Source: Vesta saturnalis (taxonomy: Eukaryota; Arthropoda; Insecta; Coleoptera; Lampyridae). From it: DNA of 64,000 bases. The notes below the pieces were generated by a model. The model had not been told where the DNA came from. It saw nothing but the letters and a program-made list of their open reading frames with translations, and made no database searches. Numbering within the stretch: position 1 is the first letter of the stretch; every line of letters starts with the position of its first letter. Made by a program: the position numbers and the translations under genes. The stretch is from the NCBI GenBank assembly GCA_036346205.1, contig JARFJB010001970.1:306501-370500 (forward strand), in the 5' to 3' direction. Of this stretch, positions 45,340 to 57,130 are shown one piece after another.

Positions 45340-45565
45340 GGATTAGGATTTGACTCCTAATAGGACCTGTCAGCTTCCTAGACTGCGTTCACCATATTTA
45401 TTTTAATTGTACCGTAACACTTGCTATGTCGTGGCCCTTTCTTGGTTAGAGGGAGATATAAAGCAAGCGGTGCTTTTTTTTAATTTACAAATTTCTACGC
45501 CAGCCACACGCCCACGCATTCAAGTGCTTTTCAAACCGACTGAGCTAACGGCTGTCTTATGAGCA
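45340..45565 (-). repeat. tRNA-like sequence with boxes pulled apart (SINE relic)
   Basis: On minus, GCCGTTAGCTCAGTCGGT near 45555 is an A-box and D-arm, and GGAGTCAAATCCTAATCCGGCA near 45345 is a B-box-like T-arm with a 3' acceptor end able to pair with GCCG. They are about 200 bp apart, against about 40 in a tRNA. An insertion into a tRNA-like sequence, or two juxtaposed SINE fragments, would explain this. It is not a working tRNA gene. Confidence 0.45.
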
Positions 45566-46049
45566 AGTTACGGTACACCCTTCATTTTTGGTGCATCAGT
45601 ACCTTTGTCCACGTAACAAAAGTTGTATTAAATCGTTTATAATAACAAACCACTTACCTCTTAAGTACTTTAGTTATATTATAAAAAATTCTAATGAAAA
45701 TGAATTCACTCAAAAAGCAATGTCAGATATCCAGCAGGAGACGACGTTGAAGTAAGAGGCTACAATAAAAACACAAACAAAAACTTGGTATAAACGTAAG
45801 CGGGACATAAATCGGATAAGTGGTTCTAGGAGGAGCTCTCCTTTTTACGCTACGTATTTATTTATTACGATGTAAACCCAACAACAAATTACATCCGCGC
45901 AAATCCTATCCTTGCAAGATGTCCACAAATAAAGCTAATGTCACTAAACAAAATCTAAAATTCAGCGGCTGAAGGCCATATCACCTACAGATACATTCAT
46001 TATGTAGTAAACTCCCCGCTATTATCAATTTTTATGTCAAGTTTATCTT
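45566..46049. other. Possible 3' untranslated part of the following LINE
   Basis: No coding sequence is seen. It lies downstream of the minus-strand LINE relic, so part may be its 3' end. Confidence 0.35.
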
Positions 46050-49000
46050 TATTTGCTCATTTTTACAAATTTTGCAAAGGGTTCGTGTTCATTTTTTTGC
46101 ATTTTCATCTACTATTTACATTTATTTACTTCATTTCCTAACTTAACCTACACTGCCTTCTTTCCTTTTGTCCCCTCTGCCCTTATCTGTCTTCTACTTT
46201 GCCATGTTTTTTCCATCCAATCCGCTTCCCCTTCCTTTTTCGTCTAGTAGTTCTTCTACCATTCTTTCCTCTTCCTTTAACTCCTGCATTCTTTCCACAT
46301 GTGTTTGATCGTCTCTATCCCTTCCCCGCACAACCCATATTTTCTATCTTCATCCGCTCTCCAATACTTGTTTCCCCTCTCTGCGTTTACACTTGATGTT
46401 CCGATAGCTTACTTTATATTTTACTTCCTTCACCTTTGTCTATCTTTCCTGCTTCTGCACATCCCTGTCCCTTCTTATTATGTCCTCTGTGATGTATTTT
46501 TTGTAATGCTCTTTTGCAATACACAACACTTCCTAAAATTTCTGTAAAATAAATTTTATTAAATAATTGTTACCCTAGCTAGTCCTTAATGATAAATGTA
46601 AAACACTAATTAGTATAGTTTGTGATTAAAATAATTACATCCTATACTTCTAAATTGCTCAATACTTATTTCTATTCACAGATAGAATGTTACCTTTATT
46701 TTGATAAATGACCCTTCAGGTCAGCGAGTTTTGGTAACGTTCATTCTGAACATGTTTATCCACAAATGTCACAATCGGGAAAAAGAGCACTGGCAGTACT
46801 ATAGATGACTAAATGCAAAACTACCTAACTATAAGTAAATACTACAACAACTTTCAAAAACTACAATACTGAATAACATGCTTCTCATATCATACCAAAA
46901 AGAATTCAACTGCACAATGGGTGCTCGAACTGGCATAACCCATTCTCTTATACTCTCTTGCGACAAGCAATTCGCCTCTGCTGCATAAAAATTCTTATGG
47001 GGCCCCTATACAGCAGCAACAGCAAAGAACGCTAACTTGTCACGTTCGTATAAACTCAATACTTTTATAAAAAATCAATATTTTATCCAAAAATCAATCA
47101 AAAAACCATGCTCAAAAACTACAGCACTTCACCTCTCTCACTCTAACTCTTTCCCTTCTTAATCTCTCCACTTCTTCCTTCACATACCCGTTTATTTTAT
47201 AATATTCTTTTCTGTTATCTTGTCCATATTTTATTCTCCCTGCTTTTATTTCTTTCCAACATTCTCACAGTATTTTACACCCCGTTCTTTCTCTCATTTC
47301 CTCCACGTAATTTATTGCTCTGTTTTCCACATCTACCCTTATTTTTTCTTCTTGCACACCCTCTCTGATGATATACCTCGGTCTTTCTCTTTTCAGTCCC
47401 AGTACTCACTTCCAGCATTTCTCTTGTAGCCCCTCCACCTCTTTATACTCTTTCCACCCCCACACTTTGGCCCCATACAACACCACATTTTTATTAGTTT
47501 ATCAAATAATAGTTTCATTTTCCTCAAGTCCACCTCAGTCTTTCTCCCGCACTCGACACATGCCCTATTATTTTATTTCATTTTCTCTCCGTTCTCTTAT
47601 ATGTTCCCCATCCTTGTTGTCTTGCCTCATCATGTATCCCAAGTATGTGAATTTCTTTACCAGTTGCATCTCCTCCACTCTCCATTTCCACTCCTTTTTC
47701 CTCCTCCTTTTCTCAACACCATTACCTTCGTTTTATTTACATTTATTTCCATAACTTTCCATTTCAAGTATCTGTCTATCGTTTTTATCATCTCCTTCAT
47801 TTATTTTTCTTCCTGCGCTATTAATACTATGTCGTCTGCGTATGCCAACGTCTACAGTTTCGTATTCCCCACTTGTTGTTCCCTTAATGTCTCCTGTGTC
47901 TACAGCGAACAGGCTCGGGCCTCCGTCCCTTCCTTGTTACACATTTCTCGCAGAGTTCTCCATTCATTCTTACCCTGTTCCTCGTTTCCTCCTAAACTTC
48001 CTCCATTCTTTCTACCAGCCTTTCGTTTATATTTTCCCTTTTCACCTTATCAAATGCCGCTACTAGGTTTACGAATACCGCCACCATTTTTCCAGCTTTA
48101 TTTTCTAGTTTCTTATTTGCCATATGTTTTACTATGTATATGTTATCTATCGTTCTTTTCCCTTTCCTGAATCCGGCTTGTCCATCTGGTAACAATTTCT
48201 TTTCTTCTGTTTCCTTTTTAGCCTTACTTTTAGTTTTGTGTATTGGGCATATATGTCCTTCTCTCCATCTCTCCGGGGATCCTTCCCCTTTCGATATTTT
48301 TTCTATTATTTTCGTCATCCTTTTTGCTAACTTTTCTCATCCATATACCCACTCCTCACTTGTATTACTCTATTACTTCCTCTCCTTTCTGTCTTTGCTC
48401 CCCCAAGCAAGTTCCTAAAATATTTCTCCTATTCGTTTATTTGTATTCCTGTTTGTTTAGATATTCTTCTCTTTTCTTTCTTTAAATATTTCCATAGGCC
48501 TTCTTCCGTTTTTATATACTTTACATCCTCTTGCTCTTTTTTTTTCTTTTCCACCTTTTTACTCTTGCATGTTTTCTTGTATTTCTTTACTACTTCTTTA
48601 TATTCTTTCTTTTCCACAGTCTTAGTGTTTTTCTTGTCTTCCACTTGGCGTGCTTGAATTCTCTGTACCACCATATCTTCCATCCCGTTGTTTACCTATT
48701 CCATTGATCTTCTCCGTTGTTTTCTCCATTCTCTCTCTCATTTCTTTCACACCTTACCTTCCTATATCGTTTTTTCCCATTTTCTCTTTATACCTTTTTT
48801 TGATACTATCTACTGTCCATACTTCCTTGGTTATGAATTCCTCCTCTTTTACCATCCCTTCTCTTTCTCTCCTTTCTAGGTTCGTGTTCCCATTCGACCC
48901 TCTCCCCTACCTTGAATGCCTTCACCTCTTCCCCAGCCTCCGAATTTGCTATTAGATGTTCTATTATTGATTCTCCCCTTTGTACGTGCTCTCCCCCATT

Positions 49001-49865
49001 TCTCTGTCATTTCTATTCCCATTTAGCATTTGCCACCCGTTGCACACTAACATCAGTTCTTTTCGTTCTATGTTTAGCACTTTATCCTTTGTCTGTCTCT
49101 TCCCCGTCTTTTTCTTTCTTGTATTCCTCTCTCTTACCCTATCTTTGCGTTAAAGTCCCTTCTTATTATCATCATCTCTTCCTCCCCTCTTCTATCATCT
49201 CTCATAAATTCTCCATTGTCTCTGTCCTTTTTCTACTATATATTGTCATTATTCTTATTTTTACTCCCTTTCCCACCACTTCCGTTACTTTTCCTCTATC
49301 CATATCTCTTGCAATCTCACCACATCATACTCTCTAATGAACTTTCAAAATTCTTGGCCTTTGTTCGTTATTCCCCTACATCCCAGAACAGTATCTGTAG
49401 CTCGTTCGTCTCCTCCTGTATTACTTCCCTACTTTCACATCGTTCCCTTTGTTGTCCTTTTCCGTTTCCCTTACTCGTTTTTCCGTTCCTTGGTGTTTCG
49501 TAGCCCTTCTTTCCCCTTTCTCCCCGCCTCTTCTTTTAGTTTTTGCCTTTTGGTTACGCTTCCTCTCTCTCTCATTTATCTGCTTAACTGCCTCGTTCTT
49601 TTATTCCATACATATCTTTCTCCATCTATATCTGTTTGTCAGTACCCAACCCAAATTTTTCTTCCCTCCGCTCTTCTTTCCGCCGTTCTACTTATTATTT
49701 CTTTTTGTACTCTCCTTTCTTCCCTTCTTAGGTCGTGGTCTAGGCAAATTCTTGTATCCCTCAGTTTTCCCTTCTCTGCCATAACCATCTGCTTCCCCTG
49801 CCAACTCTACCTTACCGCCACCACCGTCTCATACAAAAATTGTATATTATATATGCATTCATAAA
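46050..49865 (-). pseudogene. LINE relic with ORF1 end, endonuclease and reverse transcriptase
   Basis: The minus strand is A/G-rich coding sequence and the plus strand its C/T-rich mirror. From the 5' side (right): a charged ORF1-like C-terminus with MVMAEKGKLRDTRICLDHDLRREER near 49780-49700 (read in parts); disrupted endonuclease sequence from 49500 to 48600; then the reverse transcriptase with HICPIHKTK near 48240, LLPDGQAGFRKGKRTIDN near 48180, AAFDKVKRENI near 48060 and the catalytic LAYADDIVL at 47817-47850. The 'QAGFR' and 'FDKVKR' motifs occur in an insect LINE group; I do not assign a clade. Many stops and frameshifts. Plus-strand frames in this stretch are mirrors of it and not genes. 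Confidence 0.78.
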
Positions 49866-51680
49866 TTAAATGCTATTGACTATAAACTTCTTAGTAGATA
49901 TTATTTATATATGAAAACAATTAATTTTGTACTACTTAGGTTTCAATCATTCCCAAAATAATTGTTTTACTTAAAAAACTTTCACTAGTCAAAACTAGCA
50001 TCTTACTAAAATAAAAAAAATGACCAAAATATACAAAGTGCCTCCTTAAACTACAAGTAAGTTTTTTCTTTAATTTACAATCACTTTTATGTGAATTTAT
50101 CCTTATGTCTAAATTAACGGATGTTTGGCCTATTTAGCAATTCAAACAGTTAATTTTGTAAACTACGTTAGATCTTTTTAATACAGGATTTTTTTCATTT
50201 AGTTTGGAAAATAATTTTTGTTAGGTAGTAATCGATTTTATTGTAATTTTGTGTTCATTACTTAACATAATTCTTAAATACGAATAAAATTTTTGAAGTT
50301 ACTAACTTACTAAAATGTAAAATTGAAGTATTATTAAAAAGTAGTTTATTTAATACATTTTTTGGGTAGGAATTTTCAAGCAAAATTCTTCTTTAATATT
50401 TTCATTTTCTTTTTTTTTGAAAAATTGTGTCACACGTCACACGTGTTGCCCAGTACTTCACGTGTAATATATAATATAATAAGCAAACGGGTGCGGTTAC
50501 TACGAAAGGCAACACATGAGAATGGGACGAAGTCGCGAGGAACTTTAATTCGCAGTGCCTCAACAGAAAAGACGCGGGAGCCTTAAAACTGAAATACGAA
50601 AATTTAAACCAAACTAAAAAAAAAATTATCTTCTTCTAAACTAAATTTTATAGACCTCCCATTAATTTTAAACTTTTCTTCCAATTAGCAAATTTTGACA
50701 CTTCTGAAATTAGCTATTGAAGGTTTATCCTCAATGGGAGACTGCGATGAAGACAACGTAGTGCAGTTTAGGTTACTTTAAGATTCGTAGAAGGTAATCT
50801 AATACAGTTGTTTGCATTTTGTAGAAATTATTCGGCGATAAAGCAGATAAACGTAGTCGTTTTTAGTTGAAGTGTTAGTTCATTTATGTTATTTTAAAGA
50901 ACTCCTTTTAATTACGGGTATTAAATATTTTTTTAAATGTTTATTTAAATGTGCTTCAGATTGTGGTGTATAATATTTTCTGTTGTAAAATTAATGACTT
51001 TGAGTGACCATTTGTTTACGTAAATGTTTGGATCTTAACAGTATTTAGATAAAACTAACTTCAAATTTAAACTAAGGTAGAACGACGCCATAGCTTGCAA
51101 GTGTAACTGATTTAGAAATAGGGGAAGTATCTCCTCCCCTAACCAAATTTTTATGTAACCGACTACGAATTAGTACGGACATAAATTTAACACATGTGTC
51201 GTTGTTCTGTTTTTTTTTACTTATGTTTGTTCAACAGATGAATAATTAATCGGATCTAATAACATTATTTGTAATCTCCCGAATAGCGAAAGCAATAATT
51301 AAGGAAAATTGGCGATTTAAAGATTTAAAACTAAAAGATTTTAGTAGCAGCTAATTTTATTCGATTTAAAATTTTTTGATTTGTTTTGAAAGTGACCAGT
51401 GGCAAGTTCCTAAATTTGACGAATTTAGTTTCATGTAGGTTTTTTATTAAATAGTTAGTTTGTTTAACGTGTCAAATTAGAGAATTTAGATTGACGTTTG
51501 TTTAGTTTGTCTAATTATTTTATTCTGAGTTCAGATAATGATAGAAATTTGTAGATAACTAGTATTTGAATTTGGACTTTGCAATAATCAAGCGAAATAT
51601 TAGAACTAAAGTTCCGAAGCATCTCCTACGTGCTTTACGTGGCACACGTAAAGATAAGTGAGACTTTTCACTGTTTAAGG
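49866..51680. other. AT-rich stretch without recognised gene
   Basis: About 1.8 kb with frequent stops. A CACGTCACACGTG string at 50431-50445 resembles an E-box/CRE but has no gene next to it. No repeats were noticed. Confidence 0.5.
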
Positions 51681-51689
51681 CTGGTTTAT

Positions 51690-53240
51690 CCACTTGTGTC
51701 CAGGTGTATTCTTACCGATTTTGTTTTAACAACAGTCTGGCACCTATTACACTTTACCCAATTGCGACGCACTCTTATTTGGGACTTTCGGCAATACGAC
51801 AAACCAGCTTTAGTATTTTTAAATTCAAAACACGCCCACGGCCTTGCGTCCCACCGAGCTAGTCCGTTGCACATTAATTATCTGTTATCTTCCGTGTTAA
51901 GTTCATCTTCGACAGTAACAATCGCTATGTTATAGGAGAAAGATCTTTCGAACATGTGTGGTTTATGAGTAGGTATAAGAAGTAGATCTTTGTTTCTTAA
52001 ATTAAAGTTATGAATTTCTGACGAGAATTTGATACTGTTGTTCTGATACGAGGGAGTTCTCATATTAATTATTTTGTTGTATAAACAAGTTTTATGTAAA
52101 ACGCTTCTGTTTCCCATGCTAAGCCAGTCTATTTCATGGAGTTTGTAGTGAATTGACTATAATTTGTAATCCCAAAAATAATCTTGAGGCAACAATTTTA
52201 TACCAGTTGTATTCTTTTAGAGTCCTACCATTACAATGTCCATACACATAGTACCATAGCAGTGCGCTTGTGCTACGATTCAAAGTTTACGTTTATCATA
52301 AAGTAGTTTTAAGTTTGTTTTAATGCAGATGGATATGATTTTCTTAAATATAAGATTGGCATCAATTTTTAAACCAAGATTTCTACCCGTGTCAGAGATT
52401 GTAATATCCGCGACAAATTGTTGCCTATACGTTCCTTAGAAGTTTCTTTGCCAAAAAGTAAAAGTACAGTTTTATTTGCATTGATTTTTAACTTGTCACA
52501 CTCCGAATATTTAAGGAGGCAATTTACTTCCTGGTTGATTAAACGGATGGTCGAGACGTCATTTTCAGAAATAACTATACTGTATTTGGGTATCGTCAGA
52601 ATATAGGCTATAGCGGCAATATTTTAGACAACTACCCACAAACACCTGCATGAATGTCAAGTAATGGCGTTGTTTGATTATTCGAAATAACTCTTTGTTT
52701 GCGATTCGAAAGATAATTATGTAAAATAGCGATAGCAGCATGATCGAATCCAACGAGGTATAAAATAGCTAAGAGAGTTTCATGACATATTGTGTCGAGA
52801 ACTTTCGAATAATCTAACATTATTAGTGCAGTTAACACGTTAGTATCAGTTGCGGTATAGACGTCGTTAGTAACATTTAGGAGTGCAGTCACACAACTGT
52901 ACCCAGCTTTGAATCCAGACTAGGAAGGATATTGTATTTAAAAGGTTGAGTGTAAATTTGTTGAGCCATAACTTTGCGAATACTTTCCACAAAACGGGTA
53001 ACACACTAATAGGATGTAAATTCTTAAAAGTTTCTGGATGACTATTTTTAGGTATAGGACATACATTATTAGAGAGACAGAAGTTAATAAGATAAGTAAT
53101 AACAGATAACACAAATGGACAGCACAATTCTAACATTTTAATACTTATACCATCGCAAACAGTAGCATGTATTTTTATACCCACTATACTTTCAAACTTA
53201 CCTCTTCACAAAGATCGCATCTGTCTTCAATTGGTTTATA
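51690..53240 (-). pseudogene. LINE reverse transcriptase relic
   Basis: Reading on minus: DGISIKMLELCCPFVL near 53150, IPKNSHPETFKNLHPISVLP near 53040, then after a shift TALIMLDYSKVLDTICHETL near 52810, AGVCG near 52635 (the eroded 'GVPQG' box), and YSDDTQIQYSY near 52580, a variant of the catalytic YADD box. The C-terminal thumb region KLKINANKTVLLLFGKE near 52470 and a NLRNKDLLLIP...MFERSFSYN segment near 52010-51920 follow. The set is that of a Jockey/CR1-type LINE, different from the one at 46-49.9 kb. The endonuclease is missing and the frames are broken. Confidence 0.82.
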
Positions 53241-53514
53241 AAAAGGACAATTAAATTAGTTACAAAGTATTTTTCTGTAAATAGAAAACTTCACAGGATT
53301 ATGTACATTTCCTTGAGCAAACTGCGTAGAAATCATAAATTTTTTGAATGGACAGGCCTATTTCAATAAATTCCCGTTTTGTATTTTCTCGACAATAATG
53401 GCTTTCTAGACGGGTAAACATATTTATATGATGTCTCTCAATATCTGCAGCTTCTTCACATGTAAGTCGTATCCTATGTTTTCCCCATGTACTGGTACGA
53501 GGGGTAATTGTGAG

Positions 53515-54524
53515 TGTAATGTGTGTGCCCGCGTGTGCGCGTGTACCCGTGGACGCGTGTGCACGTGTGCGCGTGTAGGCGTGTGCGCGTGTGAGTGTGT
53601 GTTCGTGTGAGCGTGTGTGTGCGTGTGTGCTTGTGTGCGTGTGTGCTTGTGTACGGGTGTGCGTGTGTGCGTGTGTAAGTGTGTGCGTGTGTGTGCGTGT
53701 GTGCATGTGAGCGTGGCTGCGTGTGTGCGTGAGTGCGTGTGTGCAGTGTGCGTGTATGCGTGTGTGCGTGTGTGTGTGTGTGTGCGTGTGTGCGCGTGTG
53801 CGTGTGTGCGTGTGTGTGTGTGTGCGTGTGTGCGTGTGTACGTGTGTGCGTTTGTGCGTGTGTGCGTGGGTGCGTGTGTCCCAGTGTGCGTGTGTGTGTG
53901 CGTGTGCGCGTGTGTGCGTGTGTGCGAGTGTGCGTGTGTGCCAGTGTGCGTGTGCGTGTGTCGTGGTGCGTGTGCGTGTGTGCGTGGTGCGTGTGTCCCA
54001 GTGTGCGTGTGTGCGTGTGTGCGCGTGTGCGCGTGTGCGTGTGTGCGTGTGTGCGTGTGTGCGTGTGTGCGTGTTTGCGTGTGTGCGTGTGTACGTGTGT
54101 GCGTGTGCTGTGTGCGTGCGTGCGTGTGTGCGTGTGTGCGTGTGTGCGCTGTGCGTGTGTGCGTGTGTGCGTGTGTGCGTGTGGGCGTGTGTGCGTGTGG
54201 CGCGTGTGCGTTTCTGCGTGTGTGCGTGTGTGCGTGTGTGCGTGTGTGCGTGTGCGTTTGTGCGTGTGTCCCAGTGTGCGTGTGTGCGTTTGTGCGCCTG
54301 TGCGCGTGTGCGTGAGTGCGTGTGTGCGTGTGTGCGTGTGTGTGCGTGTTTACGTGTGTGCGTGTGTACGTGTGAGCGTGTGTGCGTGTGTGCGTGTATG
54401 CGTGTGTGCGTGTGTGCGTGTGGGCGTGTTCGTGTGTGCGTGTGTGCGTGTGTGCGTGTGTGCGTGTGTGCGTGTGTGTGCGTGTGTGCGTGTGTGCGTG
54501 TGTGCGTGTGTGTGTGCGTGTGCG

Positions 54525-54556
<32 letters not shown>

Positions 54557-55158
54557 AGTGTGTGCGTGTTTGCGTGTGTGCGTGTGTGCGTGTGTGCGTG
54601 TGGCGTGTGTGCGTGGTGCGTGTGTGCGTGTTTGCGTGTGTGCGTGCGTGCTGTGTGTGCGTGTGGGCGTGTGCGTGTGCGTGTGTGCGTGTGTGCGTGT
54701 GTGCATGTGTGCGTGTTTGCGTATGTGCGTGTGTGCGTGTGTGCGTGGGTGCGTGTGTCGGTGTGTGTGTGTGTGTGTGTGTGTTGTGCGTGTGTGCGTG
54801 TGGTGTGCGTGTGTGTGGTGTGTGCGTGTGTGCGTGTGTGCGTGTGTGCGTGTGTGCGTGTGTGCGTGTGTGCGTGTGGGCGTGTTGCGTTGTGCGTGTG
54901 TGCGTGTGGGCGTGTGTTCGTTGTGCGTGTGCGTGTGTGCGTGTGTGCGTGTTTGCGTGTGCGTGTGACGTGTGTGCGTGTGTGCGTGTGCGTGTGTGCG
55001 TGTGCGTGTGCGTGTGTGCGTGTGTGCATGTGTGCGTGTGTGCGTGGTGCGTGCTGCGTGTTTGCGTGTGTGCGTGTGTGGTGTGTGCGTGTGGGGGTGT
55101 GTGCGTGTGTGCGTGTGTGCGTGTGTGCGTGTGTGCGTGGTGCGTGTGTGCGTGTGGG
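53515..55158 (+). repeat. GTGTGTGC satellite array A
   Basis: About 1.6 kb of alternating GTGTGTGC units of 8 bases with 6-, 10- and 12-base variants. It begins with a non-repetitive header (GCCCGCGTGTGCGCGTGTACCCGTGGACGC) that recurs at 57326. Both strands are free of stops, giving frames of several hundred codons (Cys-Val-Arg on plus, His-Thr-Arg on minus) that are artefacts. Alternating purine-pyrimidine with regular CpG is a classical Z-DNA-prone composition. Confidence 0.95.
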
Positions 55159-56570
55159 CTTCTGTCGCGTTCTTTTTTGGTTGCTGGTCGTGTTTTTTTG
55201 TTTTGTTTTTGTCTTTTTCGCTTCTTTCGTTCTTTCGTAACGTGCCAATTTCTTGTCTGACGTTACTTAATTTAAATTTAGAACTTTGCATTATTATCGA
55301 TAAGTATATTTACATTACCTTAGTATTTTAAGCATTTCTCTTTCCGTTCAATAATTAAATTTTTGTATCGCAATATTTTCTTTTCAGTCTACATAATTAC
55401 GTACGTCCCTGTATATATTTTAGACATTCAGTTTTAGTTCTATGCGCAACGTGAATTAAATCACATGCTGAGGCATTTCCGTACATCATGTCGTTCCTTT
55501 AACACGTTATCTTTTTTAAGTTTTGCTTCCCTTTTATAAGGGAAACAGAATCAGAAACAAAGGTAGGAACAAGGAAACCGTTTATCTTCAAGAAAAGCTT
55601 TTCTTTTGGTAAATTTACGTATCATTGTATGGCTTGGGTATGACGTCACGTACAGTTACTTTGTTAAAAATGGCCGGTTAATGCAATGTCATCTTTATGA
55701 ACATAAATGAAGATACCTTTGTTTTGCATCAATCACATATGCTGTTAGACATATTCTGCGTTCGTCGTTATAAACAGCTTTCGTCGTTCGAAGCTGCTTT
55801 CGTTATACGTTTATGTTTCGTTTATTTGTACGTTAATTACAAATGGAAATTACCTTTACATTATCGTATATTAGTCTTGGAATTGGAAATGAGAATTCTC
55901 AAGCTACAGTTCGTTTAAGACGAGATTAAAATATTTGTTTTGTACAAGTAAGTACTTATCCTTTTAGTGCAGTTAAGTAAATAACAAATCAGTTAGTGTT
56001 ATTTTGATACGGTTAAGAAAAGGAACAGTTAGTCCTGCTCCTGAAATAAAAACATTTGAGTTCATAACCTATCACAACTCTAATTTGTTGACATTGGTCA
56101 ATATACGTTTCATGATTGAATACCTACATGTTGAATAAATTACATTTTGAATTCTAAGTATACGTTTATCTACTGTGTTTAATTTAGTACTTTAAGATTG
56201 TAATGCAGTACAAGAAGTATGGTTTAGTTATTTTATTCTGATATTAATCAGACATTTTGTTTTATTAAATATACATATAACTACAGATGTTTAGTGCTTA
56301 TTCGGATTACCTATTATGTTCTGAGATACAACCTTTCTCAATTTTTGTTGTATTTTATTAATTAAACCTAGAAATTGAGTGGTGCCCAATTAAACAAATG
56401 CTAATACTGATTATATCTATGAAAATATCTCTGCTTTCCTCACACCTGATGAACAAGTTCTCATATTCAGTAAGTTTTATAAGTTTGTACCTCACTGAGC
56501 TAGACCGTGGTGCAATTTACCTTACCTTTCTAATATAACAACAACACCCTTTAAAATTTATTTGTTATAG
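55159..56570. other. Non-repetitive spacer between satellite blocks
   Basis: About 1.4 kb of ordinary AT-rich sequence that interrupts the array. It contains a TGACGTCA palindrome (55641-55648) and a 73-codon plus frame at 55697-55918 (MNINEDTFVLHQSHM) without recognisable domain. It may be an insertion or the original unique sequence between two arrays. Confidence 0.5.
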
Positions 56571-57130
56571 CGTGTGTGCGTGTGTGCGTGTGGGCGTGTG
56601 TGCGTGTGTGCGTGTGTGCGTGGGTGCGTGTGTCCCAGTGTGCGTGTGTGCGCGTGTGTGCGTGTGTGCGTGTGTGCGTGTGTGCGTATGTGCGTTGTGC
56701 GTGTGTGCGTGTGTGCGTGTGTGCGTGTGTGTGTGCGTGTGCGTGTGTGTGTGCGTGTGGGCGTGTGTGCGTGTGTGCGTGTGTGCGTGTGCGCGTGTTT
56801 GCGTGTGTGCGTGTGTACGTGTGTGCGTGTGTGCGTGTGTGCGTGTGCGTGTGCGTGTGCGTGTGAGCGTGTGTGCGTGTGTGCATGTGTGCGTGCGTGC
56901 GTGCGTGCGTGTGTGCGTGTGTGCGTGTGTGCGTGTTAGCGTGTGGCGTGTACGTGTGTGTGTGTGTGCATGTGTCCGTGTGTGCGTGTGTACGTGTGTG
57001 CGTGTGAGTGTGTGCGTGAGTGCGTGTGTGCGTGTGTGCGTATGTGCGTAAGTGCGCGTGTGCATGTGTAGGTTTGTGCGTGTGTGTGTGTCATGTCTGC
57101 AGTGTGAGTGTGTGTGCGTGTGCGTGTGTG
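56571..57130 (+). repeat. GTGTGTGC satellite array A, second block
   Basis: The block starts sharply after TTTGTTATAG with CGTGTGTGCGTGTGTGCG and has the same 8-base unit as array A, then grades into TTTGTGTG units at about 57130. Confidence 0.95.

Noticed and set aside
46053..49864. Many plus-strand frames rich in Ser, Phe and Leu
   Set aside because: They mirror the A/G-rich coding strand of a minus-strand LINE, whose motifs (QAGFR, YADD) are clear.
53299..55260. Long frames of His-Thr-Arg (minus) and Cys-Val-Arg (plus)
   Set aside because: By-products of the GTGTGTGC array; all frames are open on both strands and no domain exists.
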